A DNA stretch of 64,000 nucleotides from Sporolactobacillus sp. THM19-2 (GCF_004153195.1 NZ_SEMC01000008.1:1-64000), one strand, 5' to 3'; shown: positions 9,174 to 18,902, counted from the stretch's first letter. The notes: a model not told the origin generated them from the letters alone. Program-made: numbers and translations.

Positions 9174-10439
9174 TCATATTCCCCGTGACGATGTGACGCT
9201 TTTCTTTTCAGTCTGGATGGTAATCAGTCGTTTGTATCCCGCTGTCAGGCACATGCCGAATGAAACGACTCCCATCAGAAGGCCGGCAAAAATAGTCACG
9301 GGTATCACGCCAAGCGGTACGGACAGAGCACCTCCTGCCAGTATCCCGATCACACAGCCCAGGAAGGAAAACATCTGCAGGATTCCGGCAGCACGCCCTC
9401 TGAAAGCAGGAGGCGTCACCAGGAGGAAAAGAGAACTGACGGGAATGTTCAGACACGAGTTGAGCAGGCCCAGGCCGATAACCCAAACAGATAAGGCATA
9501 AAGACCGGTCACCGGATAAATCAGTGAAACAACATAGATCAAAGCCATCCACAATCCAAGAACGACTCCTGAACTGACAATAAATTGTCCCGGACGGATC
9601 CGTTTAATCAGAAGGGGACCGACAAGAGATCCGGTTATTGCTCCGAAGCCGGTTAAAGCCTCGAGCAGACCATATTCAAAACCATTGACGCCAAAAACCT
9701 GAAGTTCAATCGCTATAGACGTGGCATTAAACACACCCGCAGCAAGCATCAGCACAAAAACAATGATAATGAGAAACTGTAATTCCGGTAATGTTGCGAC
9801 CTCCTTCAGGCCGCAGGTAATCGATTGAAGGAGACGTTCCTTCTGTCTGCCTCCATTTGAGATACCATTAATTTGGGCAAATCGTGATGATACAAAAATC
9901 AGAAACGCTGAAATGAAAAAGGTGACAGCATCGATTATAAGAATATCTCCGCCCGGTATCAGAAGCAGCAATGCACCAGCTAATGGAGGTCCGATCAGAT
10001 CTGTTGCCTGGCCAACTCCCTGAGACAGCCCGATGGCATCTGGTATTTTATCCTTAGCAACAATTTCAGAGATAAAAGCTGTTTTTGCCGGACTGAAAAA
10101 TGCAGCACCTGTCCCCTGAAGAAAAATCAGGAGGAGAAGCACCTGCGGCTGATCCAGAAACAGGGTCATCGCGATAACCGTCAGTAACTGAAAATATTCA
10201 CTCCCCATCATGACAGCAAATTTCGGCAGCCGGTCGGCAATTGTTCCGGCAAACAGACCAATAAGTATCATCGGGGTCATCTGAGCAAGCAGAACAAGAC
10301 TGATCATCAGCGGGCTTTTTGCACTTGACCCAATCATAAACATGAGAACCGTCAGCGTCAGCGCGTTTCCGAAACGCGTGGTCAGTGTCGATAACCAGAG
10401 CATCAGATAAGCCCTATTATGAAGAAGCAAATCCATCAT
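9174..10439 (-). CDS. MFS exporter (12-helix, EntS/macrolide-efflux-like)
   Basis: Integral membrane transporter of 421 residues with about 12 hydrophobic helices and the MFS inter-helix motif GLFAGTIADRLPK near residue 60-72. It resembles the EntS and macrolide-efflux branch of the major facilitator superfamily; substrate unknown. AAGGGATG lies just upstream of the ATG pair at the start. It is directly downstream of the ArsR-like regulator gene, and a 26-bp palindrome 28 bases before its start matches the operator in front of that regulator. Together this suggests a self-contained, ligand-controlled efflux unit. Confidence 0.85.
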   Translation of the reverse strand: MMDLLLHNRAYLMLWLSTLTTRFGNALTLTVLMFMIGSSAKSPLMISLVLLAQMTPMILIGLFAGTIADRLPKFAVMMGSEYFQLLTVIAMTLFLDQPQVLLLLIFLQGTGAAFFSPAKTAFISEIVAKDKIPDAIGLSQGVGQATDLIGPPLAGALLLLIPGGDILIIDAVTFFISAFLIFVSSRFAQINGISNGGRQKERLLQSITCGLKEVATLPELQFLIIIVFVLMLAAGVFNATSIAIELQVFGVNGFEYGLLEALTGFGAITGSLVGPLLIKRIRPGQFIVSSGVVLGLWMALIYVVSLIYPVTGLYALSVWVIGLGLLNSCLNIPVSSLFLLVTPPAFRGRAAGILQMFSFLGCVIGILAGGALSVPLGVIPVTIFAGLLMGVVSFGMCLTAGYKRLITIQTEKKSVTSSRGI

Positions 10440-10467
10440 ATTTTCATCCCTTCACATTAAAATATAT

Positions 10468-10493
10468 GTACGTACAAATAAATTTGTACGTAC
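10468..10493. promoter_or_regulatory. Palindromic operator upstream of the MFS exporter gene
   Basis: Two exact 12-base arms, GTACGTACAAAT and its reverse complement, flank a central AA. The core CGTACAAA...TTTGTACG also occurs at 11097-11120 before the neighbouring ArsR-like regulator gene. This is the expected pattern for the operator of that regulator. Confidence 0.7.
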
Positions 10494-10521
10494 GGCAAAA
10501 AATTATTCTGTACCTTCCCAT

Positions 10522-11085
10522 CTATTCCATAGGAAACATGGTCAGATTCAGATAGCATTCTTCAACAGGTTCATCTGTTCTTCGTTTACTGGCCCGTTTA
10601 AGTAACTGGTAGATATCCATCAGTTTATCCGCCACGGCTCTCTTCTCCTCTTTTGTCAGCCTGACTGTATACGGAATCTGAATCATTTCATGCTTTCTGA
10701 GCTTCGCTTCAGTCAGTTTCTGACGCAGTTCCTCAAGTGATAGAAATGCACTCTCTTTTATTGCATCATCCAGTTGAGATACATCCTCTCCATTGAGCAA
10801 AGAAGCCATTTTCTCAAGGGAAAATGTTTCGGCGACAGGGAGATAAAACTTTTGCTGTATTCCGTTTTTCAGCTCGGTCCGTACGACTTCGACTAATCCG
10901 ACCCGTTCAAGTTCGGTCAGGTGATAGCGAATCTTGGATGGGGCCATCTGAAATTCGTCTGCCAGCATCTTCCCCGTTTTTTCCTTTCCATTGAAAGACC
11001 AGAGGATCTTTACTCTGAGCGGATCACTCAATACTCTAAGCTGCTCCAGATCCTGAATATAATAAATGTTCTCCATATCAGCCAT
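10522..11085 (-). CDS. ArsR-like winged-helix transcriptional regulator
   Basis: Regulator of 187 residues. The first 90 residues carry an ArsR/SmtB-type winged helix: LRVLSDPLRVKILW, then MLADEFQMAPSKIRYHLTELERVGLV as helix-turn-helix and recognition helix, then a wing ending in QQKFYLP. The remaining about 95 residues are mostly charged helix and may bind ligand or dimerise. No metal-binding CXC motif is seen, so a small-molecule sensor is more likely than a metal sensor. Promoter and palindromic operator lie immediately upstream, which implies autoregulation, and the MFS gene follows. Confidence 0.8.
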   Translation of the reverse strand: MADMENIYYIQDLEQLRVLSDPLRVKILWSFNGKEKTGKMLADEFQMAPSKIRYHLTELERVGLVEVVRTELKNGIQQKFYLPVAETFSLEKMASLLNGEDVSQLDDAIKESAFLSLEELRQKLTEAKLRKHEMIQIPYTVRLTKEEKRAVADKLMDIYQLLKRASKRRTDEPVEECYLNLTMFPME

Positions 11086-11096
11086 CCCGACTTATT

Positions 11097-11120
11097 AACG
11101 TACAATTAATTTTGTACGTT
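11097..11120. promoter_or_regulatory. Palindromic operator in front of the ArsR-like regulator gene
   Basis: Nine-base arms AACGTACAA and TTGTACGTT are exact reverse complements around TTAATT. It lies just downstream of the -10 element of the regulator's promoter, so a bound protein would block initiation. It shares CGTACAA/TTGTACG with the site at 10468-10493. Confidence 0.7.
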
Positions 11121-11130
11121 TGATAAAATA

Positions 11131-11159
11131 AATATACCTTTTCGCAAGTGTCGTGTCAA
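11131..11159 (-). promoter_or_regulatory. Strong sigma-A promoter of the regulator-exporter unit
   Basis: Minus strand TTGACA (11154-11159), 17-base spacer, TATATT (11131-11136). The palindromic operator starts 10 bases downstream of the -10 box, covering the start site. Confidence 0.7.
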
Positions 11160-11179
11160 GGAGGCGTAAATCAACAAGC

Positions 11180-11962
11180 TCACTTACCCGGCCGATCTTT
11201 AATAAACCGGTCAACCAGCCGATTGAACACATCATACTGACGCATCGGTAACTGATGAAAGGCATGGTCAATATAGACGATTTCAGCACAACTGAGGGAT
11301 GCAAAATATTTTTTATGCTTGCTGACGAAGCGGTCGCGTGTTCCATAAAGCACCAGAAGCGGTAACGATTGAAGACTCGGAAGCTGATCGACCGCATTAA
11401 AACATCTGCCCGCTCGATATAAATCCAGTACGGCCTGATACTCTGCCTTCATTGCATAGTGAAACAAATACTCCCGATCACTTTTCTTCACCTGGTGACT
11501 GAAGGCGAGCAGCAGACTTAATAGACGTTTTTGCTTCAGAATCATCAATAGCACTCCGGCCTGATATTCCCCGGAAAGAAGCAGCGAATCGACAGTTGGG
11601 TACCCGCCGGACAGAATCAGAGCACGTACGTCATCTCTGTAGTTACAGGCATACGCCAGAGCAATCAGTCCTCCATTAGAGTATCCGACAATGACCGGAT
11701 CGGAAATATGCAGCGCCGTAATCAGTAATCGTAAATCACGGACATTTTCCGAAATAACGGTGTCATACCCTCTTGAAAAGCGATAACTGCTGCGTCCATG
11801 TCCGCGAAGGTCGTATAAGATGATCTGATAGTCACAGGCGAGTACTTTCTGGTAATGAAAAACAACATGCCCCATAAGCGGGGGATGCACGAAAACAATC
11901 GGCTGTCCCTCACCATACTTTTCATAATAAATGCGAATTCCATCAGCCTGTACGAATGGCAT
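11180..11962 (-). CDS. Alpha/beta-hydrolase, substrate unknown
   Basis: Hydrolase of 260 residues. It shows VFVHPPLMGH near the oxyanion site, DLRGHGRSSY, the nucleophile elbow GYSNGG, and late D and H candidates in LYGTRDRF and HAFHQLP. The start is set at the ATG at 11962, which has a perfect GGAGGA 4 bases upstream. A longer frame reaching 12070 would add 36 unrelated residues. It is divergent from the HpaB-type gene and lies downstream of nothing recognisable. Esterase, C-C hydrolase or haloperoxidase-like functions are all possible; motifs alone do not decide. Confidence 0.75.
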   Translation of the reverse strand: MPFVQADGIRIYYEKYGEGQPIVFVHPPLMGHVVFHYQKVLACDYQIILYDLRGHGRSSYRFSRGYDTVISENVRDLRLLITALHISDPVIVGYSNGGLIALAYACNYRDDVRALILSGGYPTVDSLLLSGEYQAGVLLMILKQKRLLSLLLAFSHQVKKSDREYLFHYAMKAEYQAVLDLYRAGRCFNAVDQLPSLQSLPLLVLYGTRDRFVSKHKKYFASLSCAEIVYIDHAFHQLPMRQYDVFNRLVDRFIKDRPGK

Positions 11963-12185
11963 AAAATCCTCCGGCAAATAAAGTGAGACTCTCTTATAAG
12001 TATACCCATTCCCCATTGATGAACACTTCCGGTCTGGAAATTTCTGTGCTGAGACAAAACACAAATTCATAATCTCTGTTATGGGGAGAAAAGCCCGGTG
12101 GATCCTCGCCTCTGGTCTGGGATCGAGTCAGAGTGGGACTCACACGATAAGCCATAAAGTGAAAAAAGACAGGTGGGAGCAAAAA

Positions 12186-13625
12186 GTGACTTGCATCAAC
12201 GGGAAAACATATATCAGGCGCATTGATGCGCTTCACAATCAGGTCTGGATCAACGGGGAAAAAGTCCTGGGCAATCTTTCCGAACACCCGGCATTTTCAG
12301 GGGTCATGAAAAGCCAGGCCAGACTGTATGATATGCAGTTTGAAAAAGCCTGTAAAAATATCTTGACTTTTTGTCCTGAAGGAAGCAGTAACCGGGCGGG
12401 CACCTCTTATCTGGAACCAAAGACAAAAAAAGATTTGGCAAAACGCAGGAAGTCTTTCCAGATCTGGGCGAAGGAAAGCGCAGGAATGATGGGGCGTTCA
12501 CCGGATTATATGAATACGGTCGTCATGACCTTCGCCGCGTGCGCCGAATTATTCGGTGAAAAGAAATACAGTGATAATATGCGTCGTTTCTATAACTATT
12601 GTATGGAACAGGATATTTCACTGACGCACACCTTTATTCAGCCCCAGGTTAACCGGTCATCCGTTTACTTTGAAAGCAGTGAGGAACCGATTGCTGCACG
12701 GGTGATTGGCTCAGACAGCGAAGGAATCATCATTCATGGCGCAAGGCTGCTCGCAACGCAGGGCGGCATGACGGATGAACTGCTTGTCTTTCCGACAGGC
12801 GCATTCCACTTTGATGAAGCCTGTGCCTACGCGTTCTCAATCCCTTCAAACGCGCCCGGTCTGAAGTTCATCTGTCGCACGCCATTTTCAGGCGGGAACA
12901 GTCCGTACGATCATCCGCTCAGTTCTCGTTTTGATGAGCCTGACGCCCTCGTGATTTTTGATCATGTGACCGTCCCCTGGGATAGAGTTTTTCTGAATGG
13001 AAATGTCGAGATTGCAAGCCGGCTCTATACGGACAGCGGTTTTCTGCCGCAGCAGGTTCATCAGGTTACTTCGCGGAATATTGTGAAGACAGAATTCATT
13101 CTCGGCGTTGTTCAATCACTCGTCGATGCCATTCATATTGCAGAATACCACCATGTTCAGGAAAAAGTGACGGAAGTGATCGCCGCCCTTGAGATCCTGA
13201 AGGCCCTGTTAAGCGCTTCTGAAATTCATGCCGCTCCTGATCAATGGGGGACAATGACTCCGGACCGGGCCCCGCTGATGACGGCCATGCTTTACTTTCC
13301 GCGCATTTATCCCCGTCTGACAGAGATCGTGCAGCTGATCGGAGCAAGCGGACTCGTCTCCATTCCGGCCGAACGGGATTTCTCATCCTCAAACAAAGAG
13401 GATCTGAACCGATATCTTCAGGCATCAGATCGTAACGGATTTGATAAAGTCCGTTTGTTTCGCCTGGCCTGGGATCTGTCGATGAGCAGTTTTGCGGGAA
13501 GACAGATGCTGTATGAGCGCTACTTTTTCGGTGATCCGGTCAGACTTGCTTCCGGTATGTACCGGGATTACGATCGAAAAAAATACGTTTCCTGGATTGA
13601 ATCATTTCTGAAACCGGAAAATTAG
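12186..13625 (+). CDS. 4-Hydroxyphenylacetate 3-monooxygenase-type oxygenase (HpaB/YoaI family)
   Basis: FADH2-using aromatic hydroxylase of the HpaB family, 479 residues, the usual Bacillales YoaI length. Recognised by INGKTYIRRIDAL at the N terminus, AGTSYLEPKTKKDLAKRR, GRSPDYMN, the HTFIQPQVNRS segment, ARLLATQGGMTDELLV, and the C-terminal half with NRYLQASD. The start is the GTG at 12186, with AGGTGGGAG 6 bases upstream; earlier in-frame residues do not match the family. HpaB enzymes need a separate flavin reductase (HpaC), which is not in the window. The gene is convergent with the PucR-type regulator, so that protein is not an obvious partner. The true phenolic substrate is unknown. Confidence 0.85.
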   Translation: MTCINGKTYIRRIDALHNQVWINGEKVLGNLSEHPAFSGVMKSQARLYDMQFEKACKNILTFCPEGSSNRAGTSYLEPKTKKDLAKRRKSFQIWAKESAGMMGRSPDYMNTVVMTFAACAELFGEKKYSDNMRRFYNYCMEQDISLTHTFIQPQVNRSSVYFESSEEPIAARVIGSDSEGIIIHGARLLATQGGMTDELLVFPTGAFHFDEACAYAFSIPSNAPGLKFICRTPFSGGNSPYDHPLSSRFDEPDALVIFDHVTVPWDRVFLNGNVEIASRLYTDSGFLPQQVHQVTSRNIVKTEFILGVVQSLVDAIHIAEYHHVQEKVTEVIAALEILKALLSASEIHAAPDQWGTMTPDRAPLMTAMLYFPRIYPRLTEIVQLIGASGLVSIPAERDFSSSNKEDLNRYLQASDRNGFDKVRLFRLAWDLSMSSFAGRQMLYERYFFGDPVRLASGMYRDYDRKKYVSWIESFLKPEN

Positions 13626-13630
13626 AACGG

Positions 13631-13656
13631 TCAGGCTGATCCTGAAGCCAGCCTGA
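13631..13656. terminator. Hairpin between convergent hpaB-like and adeR-like genes
   Basis: Perfect 8-bp stem, TCAGGCTG (13631-13638) with CAGCCTGA (13649-13656), 10-base loop. It lies between two convergent stops and may terminate both transcripts, although the T tracts are weak. Confidence 0.45.
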
Positions 13657-13675
13657 TTCCGGTGAACTTTTCTCT

Positions 13676-15349
13676 TTATCTGTCTGTTTGATCGGTTTTC
13701 TCATTACCCAGCATTTCATAACTCAAAAGAGCCATCTCCAGACAGTAACGCTTATCCGAATCAAAAAAATTCTCGCCAAGAATCGCTTTAATCTTATCAA
13801 GACGGTTATACAATGTCTGTCTGTGAATATACAGTTGACTGGCCGTCTCCCCCTTGGATCCCCTGTACCTGAAATAAACAGACAGAGTATGGACCAAGTC
13901 CAGATGGTGGGTCTGGTCATACGCAATCAGTTTACCAAGATGATCGGATAGAAAGGCCCTTAAGAACGATTCAGGCACCGCCTTCAACAATTGATAAATA
14001 CCCATATCCTCATAAAAACAGCAGGATTTCATACTGTCTGTTGACTGAGACACCTCAATCACCTGACAGGCTTCCTTAAAACATTGGCCTGCCTCAGTCA
14101 GCCGCCTGCGTATTTTACCGAAACCGGCATGAAAAACCAGTCCCCCAAGTGCCTGATCAGCGAAATGCCTGAGCCCGTCAATTAATCTTTGAATGCCGTT
14201 TCTGAGAGAAGCCGGTGATTGCTCATTTACTTTCTCCCTGGCACATAAAATATAAATCTGGTTATTTTGCATCATCATCAGATGATGCATCCGGTAGCGT
14301 TTCAGTAACGAACGGGTCAGCACGGAAATGTCCTGATTAATCGTTTCCATCCGCTCCGGTCCTGCTTCGAGCACATTATGTTTAAATTCTATGATGCCCC
14401 CGATAAATAAATAATTCCCTTCGGCCATGGACAGGAGACCCATCCGCATACGTGCCTGATCTTCATTATCAATCCGCCGGCTGATGAGGTCCTGTATCAG
14501 TTCATTTTGATTTCTCAGGATCTTTTCTTCAAGAAACTGCGTTCTGAGGAGGACTGTTGCCACCGCTTTAACCGTATAATCCAGGAGAAGGGTCATATAT
14601 TCTGAAGGGCTGGGCTGATAAAAGATGATACCGACGAATGAAAAAACCTGGCCAAAACAAATCACCGGCTGAATCAGAATGAAGTGACTGTCATCCATCT
14701 GCCAGACTTTCGTTTCCTGCAATTGTCCGGAATAAGAGATTTTATCATGAAAGAAGGCATTAATCTGCTCCGCCTCCCTTTTACCCACTGCCGGAAAATA
14801 CTTATTGGTATTGATCGATGAAAGATAAATAATCTGTCTTCCTGAATAACTCTGCAGCAGACGGAGGATAGCCGGAATATCGGAACTCTGTAAAATCAGA
14901 TGCTGCTGCTGCTGAGAGAACTTTTCAAGATTTTTCATCAGCCCAAAATGCCGGTTGATCAGATAAGAGTGGATATCCTGAGTAATTTCTTCGAATCTGA
15001 CAGGCTGCCTGAACAAGATTAACGGGAAATGACAGGCATCGCAAAGGTCAATCACTTCATCAGGTATTTCATCAATAGTTGTCCCGAATTCGATGCACAG
15101 CCCGGCTGTCTCATGTTCAATAAGCTGACGCATATACTCAAGCCCGGATTGGACCGATCGCTTCAGCCATAATCCTGTGGTTAAAATCAGGTCATTTTTA
15201 CTGACATAGGGCGCAGCATGGGTAATCTCCAGGATATGAACCCAACGGACTTCGCGGTAAATACCGTCTTTCCCGGCAATTAGTTTTGACCGGCCGAATA
15301 AAGGACGTTCCAGAACATCTTTAACGCTGAAAGACATCTCTTCAACCAT
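13676..15349 (-). CDS. adeR: PucR-family transcriptional regulator, AdeR-like
   Basis: Regulator of 557 residues. The N-terminal about 120 residues form a PucR purine-catabolism-type domain (FSVKDVLERPLFGRSKLIAG). A variable middle follows. The C-terminal about 60 residues hold the PucR helix-turn-helix (HTLSVYFRYRGSKGETASQL, then YIHRQTLYNRLDKI). It is divergent from ald with 238 bases between. In Bacillus subtilis the PucR-family protein AdeR, next to ald, activates ald; the same arrangement here supports AdeR. The symbol rests on this context. The start ATG has GGCGGG 7 bases upstream. Confidence 0.75.
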   Translation of the reverse strand: MVEEMSFSVKDVLERPLFGRSKLIAGKDGIYREVRWVHILEITHAAPYVSKNDLILTTGLWLKRSVQSGLEYMRQLIEHETAGLCIEFGTTIDEIPDEVIDLCDACHFPLILFRQPVRFEEITQDIHSYLINRHFGLMKNLEKFSQQQQHLILQSSDIPAILRLLQSYSGRQIIYLSSINTNKYFPAVGKREAEQINAFFHDKISYSGQLQETKVWQMDDSHFILIQPVICFGQVFSFVGIIFYQPSPSEYMTLLLDYTVKAVATVLLRTQFLEEKILRNQNELIQDLISRRIDNEDQARMRMGLLSMAEGNYLFIGGIIEFKHNVLEAGPERMETINQDISVLTRSLLKRYRMHHLMMMQNNQIYILCAREKVNEQSPASLRNGIQRLIDGLRHFADQALGGLVFHAGFGKIRRRLTEAGQCFKEACQVIEVSQSTDSMKSCCFYEDMGIYQLLKAVPESFLRAFLSDHLGKLIAYDQTHHLDLVHTLSVYFRYRGSKGETASQLYIHRQTLYNRLDKIKAILGENFFDSDKRYCLEMALLSYEMLGNEKTDQTDR

Positions 15350-15406
15350 TTATGATCCCGCCCTTTATGTCATATTTTATATCATAAATTGTTATTTTAC
15401 ATACCA

Positions 15407-15435
15407 TTTATCAAAAATGTCAATTTCATTGTCAA
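15407..15435 (-). promoter_or_regulatory. Possible promoter of the adeR-like gene
   Basis: Minus strand TTGACA (15430-15435), 17-base spacer, GATAAA (15407-15412). A second TTGACA starts 11 bases downstream (15419-15424). The 238-base divergent region also has to carry the ald promoter and any AdeR sites, which I could not assign. Confidence 0.35.
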
Positions 15436-15587
15436 ATAAGTAGACACAATGTATGATGCATTCCATCCAAATTCTTTGTACTATTCTAACTATAGGATAA
15501 CATACACCGATCAGTTGATCTCACACAAGGCGATCAGGCTGTAATGACCGGTGGATCCAGTCCGAATATCAGAAGGGGGAATGGAAA

Positions 15588-16727
15588 GTGATTATCGGAA
15601 TACCTAAGGAACTGAAGAACAATGAACGTCGTGTGGCTATTACACCGGCAGGTACGTTCCATCTGGTTCAGGAAGGCCATACGGTTTATGTGGAAACAAA
15701 CGCAGGCGCAGGTGCAGGTTTTTCTGACGAAGAATATAAATCTGCAGGGGCTGAAATCACATCGGCGGAAAAAGCATGGTCTTCAGAAATGGTCATTAAA
15801 GTCAAAGAACCGGAACCTGAAGAATACCATTTCTTCCATGAAGGGTTAATTCTGTTCACCTATCTGCACCTTGCTCCTGCCGCCGGAGAAGCTCTGACAA
15901 AAGCACTTGTTGCCAGCAAAGTCGTTTCTATTGCTTATGAAACGGTCCAGCGTGCGGACAAAGTTCTTCCTCTCCTTCAGCCCATGAGCGAAGTAGCCGG
16001 AAGAATGGCGGTCCAGATCGGCGCTCAGTATCTGGAAAAATTCAGTGACGGGGCCGGCAAAGGCATTCTCCTCGGCGGCGTCCCCGGGGTTTCACGCGGC
16101 AAAGTCACGATTGTCGGTGGCGGCATCGTTGGGACAAATGCAGCAAAAATTGCGGTTGGACTTGGTGCAGATGTCACCATCCTTGATATCAGTGCCGACC
16201 GTCTCCGCGACCTGGATGATATTTTCGGTACCTCTGTGAACACGGTGATGTCCAATCCCTATAACATTGCCGAAGCCGTGAAAGACGCTGACCTTGTTGT
16301 CGGCTGTGTTCTGATTCCCGGTGCAAAGGCTCCAAAACTCGTTACAGAAAAAATGGTGGCTGCCATGCCAAAGAACTCTGTTATTGTGGATGTTGCCATT
16401 GACCAGGGAGGTATTGTTGAAACATCGGATCACAGTACCACACATGATCACCCGACTTATATCAAGCATGATGTGATCCATTACGCAGTAGCCAATATGC
16501 CGGGTGCTGTGCCAAGAACGTCGACTCTGGCACTGACAAATGTAACCATCCCTTATGCAGCAAAAATTGCGGCGAAAGGTTACGTTAAGGCATGCCTCGA
16601 AGATGAAGCCCTGCTGAAGGGTCTGAATACGCTGGACGGTTATGTGACCTTTAAAGCAGTGGCTGACGCACACGGTTATGAATATAAAAATCCGCATGAT
16701 CTTCTGGCCACAGCCAGCCATGCCTGA
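15588..16727 (+). CDS. ald: Alanine dehydrogenase Ald
   Basis: NAD-dependent oxidative deamination of L-alanine to pyruvate and ammonia, used for alanine catabolism and in sporulating bacilli. The 379 residues cover the whole family: [20 protein letters not shown] at the N terminus, [11 protein letters not shown] with the substrate-binding lysine, the pyridine-nucleotide fold at [19 protein letters not shown], and DVAIDQGG. The start is GTG with AGAAGGGGG 8 bases upstream. Divergent from the adeR-like gene. It is followed by a strong terminator. Confidence 0.96.
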   Translation: MIIGIPKELKNNERRVAITPAGTFHLVQEGHTVYVETNAGAGAGFSDEEYKSAGAEITSAEKAWSSEMVIKVKEPEPEEYHFFHEGLILFTYLHLAPAAGEALTKALVASKVVSIAYETVQRADKVLPLLQPMSEVAGRMAVQIGAQYLEKFSDGAGKGILLGGVPGVSRGKVTIVGGGIVGTNAAKIAVGLGADVTILDISADRLRDLDDIFGTSVNTVMSNPYNIAEAVKDADLVVGCVLIPGAKAPKLVTEKMVAAMPKNSVIVDVAIDQGGIVETSDHSTTHDHPTYIKHDVIHYAVANMPGAVPRTSTLALTNVTIPYAAKIAAKGYVKACLEDEALLKGLNTLDGYVTFKAVADAHGYEYKNPHDLLATASHA

Positions 16728-16758
16728 CAGAACGTCCATTTTACGAAAACCTGACCAT

Positions 16759-16796
16759 GCAAAAGATCCTCCTGCGAAAACAGGAGGATCTTTTGC
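16759..16796. terminator. Strong bidirectional terminator between ald and nadE
   Basis: Perfect 16-bp stem (16759-16774 with 16781-16796) with loop CGAAAA and a TTTTGC end in both orientations. It lies 31 bases after ald and 137 bases beyond the nadE stop, so it can serve both. Confidence 0.85.
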
Positions 16797-16932
16797 ACAT
16801 GAAATGTTAAGAAAAAAAGTCTGGTGCCAGCCATGGCCTGCCAATTGACAGGTACCCTGTCGTGAAAAACAGGTTCCGAAGTCACATAATATGTCATATA
16901 TCCGCTATTTTCCAGGAGTTCTGTTGCCGAAT

Positions 16933-18855
16933 TCACAGTTGAGCAAGCCATGTCTGAAAGGATGCATCAGAAGGCATACGCCAGTCGCCTCTTGGTGACA
17001 GGCTGACCGTGCCGACTTTTGGCCCGTCCGGAATAGCAGAACGTTTAAATTGCTGTGTAAAGAACCGTTTCAGAAAGACCTTCAGCCATTTACGTATGGT
17101 TTTTTCATCGTACACACCGGAAAATGCTGCTTTCGCCAGAAATAAAATACGTTCCGGTGTAAAAGAACAACGGATAAAGTAATAGAGAAAGAAATCGTGT
17201 AGTTCATAGGGACCAACAATATCTTCAGTTCTCTGAATGAGTTTCCCCTCAGCACTCTTTGGAAGCAGTTCAGGCGTGACCGGCGTTTCAAGTATATCGA
17301 GAAGAATGGATGCCGTTTCCTTCGGAGTCTCCCTGTCTGCGGCGTATCTGACCAGATATCTGACCAGGGTCTTAGGAACCGAGCAGTTCACTGCATACAT
17401 GGACATTTGATCCCCATTGTAGGTACTCCAGCCAAGGGCCATTTCTGAAAGATCCCCTGTTCCGATCACCAGTCCCCCCTCCTTATTAGCCATGTCCATA
17501 AGAATTTGTGTGCGTTCACGTGCCTGGACATTCTCATACGTCACATCATGCACCTCAGGGTCATGTCCGATATCCTTAAAATGCTGCAGACAGGCAGCAA
17601 CAATATTGATTTCACGGAAATCAGAACCGATCTGTTTACAAAGGTCAACAGCATTTCTGTAGGTTCGGTCGGTTGTTCCAAAACCCGGAAGCGTCACTGT
17701 GATGATATTTTTGGGGGGAAGTCCGATCAGATCGAATGTTTTCGCGATAACAAGCAGGGCAAGAGTGGAATCCAGCCCACCGGAAATGCCGATAACCGCT
17801 TTTTTTAATCCGGTATGTTCCATACGTTTAGCCAGTGCTGCCGTCTGAATACTGAAAATTTCTTTGCAGCGTGCTTCCCGCTTCCCTTCGTCTGCAGGAA
17901 CGAAGGGATGCTGCGGCACTTTTCGGTCAAACGTTCCGAATGACAGCTGATCAAACTCGAAGTGAATATCTACCGGCTTCCACGGGACCACCGACCTTGC
18001 TTCCCGGAAACTGATATTTTTTATCCGCTGGAGATTCAGCCTTTCCACGTCAATCAGCGATGTTAGGACCTGATTTTCTCTTTGAAAGCGTTGATTGGCA
18101 TTCAGTATTTTTCCATTCTCGGAAATGAGCATTTCGCCGTCGAATACGACATCCGTTGTCGATTCGCCAGTTCCGGTACCTGAATAAATATAGGCGGACA
18201 CGCAGGAAGCGCTCTGGGAAGAAACAAGCTGTTTCCGGTAATCGGACTTACTGACCACTTCGTTTGAAGCAGAAAGATTACCGATAATATTCGCTCCGGC
18301 AAGGCTGAGGTGACTGCTTGGCGGCACAACGCTCCATAAATCTTCGCAGATTTCAAAAGCAAATTGAAAAACACCGGCATGGAACAGCAGATTCACTCCG
18401 AAAGGTACGTTTTTCTGGAAGGGAAGATCGACTGTTTCGCTGATAATGTCGCGACCATGTGTAAACCAGCGCATTTCATAAAATTCTTCATAATTCGGGA
18501 TGTAACTCTTCGGGACAATACCCAGAATACGCCCATGGAACAAAATATAAGCGCAGTTATAAACGGACGTATGGACATTCAGAGGGGCGCCTGCAGCGAT
18601 CACGATATCTTTATTCTTTGAAAAAGCGCATAAATCTTTAATCCCTTGCTCCGCCTGATCCAGAAGTGTTTCCTGCAGAAACAGATCTGCGCAAGTATAC
18701 GATGTCAGGCACAGTTCCGGGAACACGACAAGCTTTGCCTCCTTCTCAAGCGCCATACTGATGCACGTCTTAATGTTTTCTACATTGGCAGCCACATCGG
18801 CAACACGGGTTACCGGGCATGCGGACGCAACCCGGATGAAATTCATAGACGTCAT
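16933..18855 (-). CDS. nadE: Glutamine-dependent NAD+ synthetase NadE
   Basis: Amidates nicotinic acid adenine dinucleotide to NAD using glutamine. The 640-residue protein has two domains: a nitrilase-type glutaminase with E47 (FPELCLTSYT), K116 (VPKSYIPNYEEFYE) and C170 (FEICEDLW), and an ATP pyrophosphatase synthetase domain with SGGLDS at 358-363 plus GTGDLSEMALGWSTYNGDQ. This is the long glutamine-using form, not the short ammonia-using NadE. GGAGG lies 7 bases before the ATG. A second ATG three codons in is an alternative. Confidence 0.95.
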   Translation of the reverse strand: MTSMNFIRVASACPVTRVADVAANVENIKTCISMALEKEAKLVVFPELCLTSYTCADLFLQETLLDQAEQGIKDLCAFSKNKDIVIAAGAPLNVHTSVYNCAYILFHGRILGIVPKSYIPNYEEFYEMRWFTHGRDIISETVDLPFQKNVPFGVNLLFHAGVFQFAFEICEDLWSVVPPSSHLSLAGANIIGNLSASNEVVSKSDYRKQLVSSQSASCVSAYIYSGTGTGESTTDVVFDGEMLISENGKILNANQRFQRENQVLTSLIDVERLNLQRIKNISFREARSVVPWKPVDIHFEFDQLSFGTFDRKVPQHPFVPADEGKREARCKEIFSIQTAALAKRMEHTGLKKAVIGISGGLDSTLALLVIAKTFDLIGLPPKNIITVTLPGFGTTDRTYRNAVDLCKQIGSDFREINIVAACLQHFKDIGHDPEVHDVTYENVQARERTQILMDMANKEGGLVIGTGDLSEMALGWSTYNGDQMSMYAVNCSVPKTLVRYLVRYAADRETPKETASILLDILETPVTPELLPKSAEGKLIQRTEDIVGPYELHDFFLYYFIRCSFTPERILFLAKAAFSGVYDEKTIRKWLKVFLKRFFTQQFKRSAIPDGPKVGTVSLSPRGDWRMPSDASFQTWLAQL

Positions 18856-18902
18856 TTAAGAACCTCCGATATCGGATATTTGTCTGTTTCAATTTGACTT
18901 TC

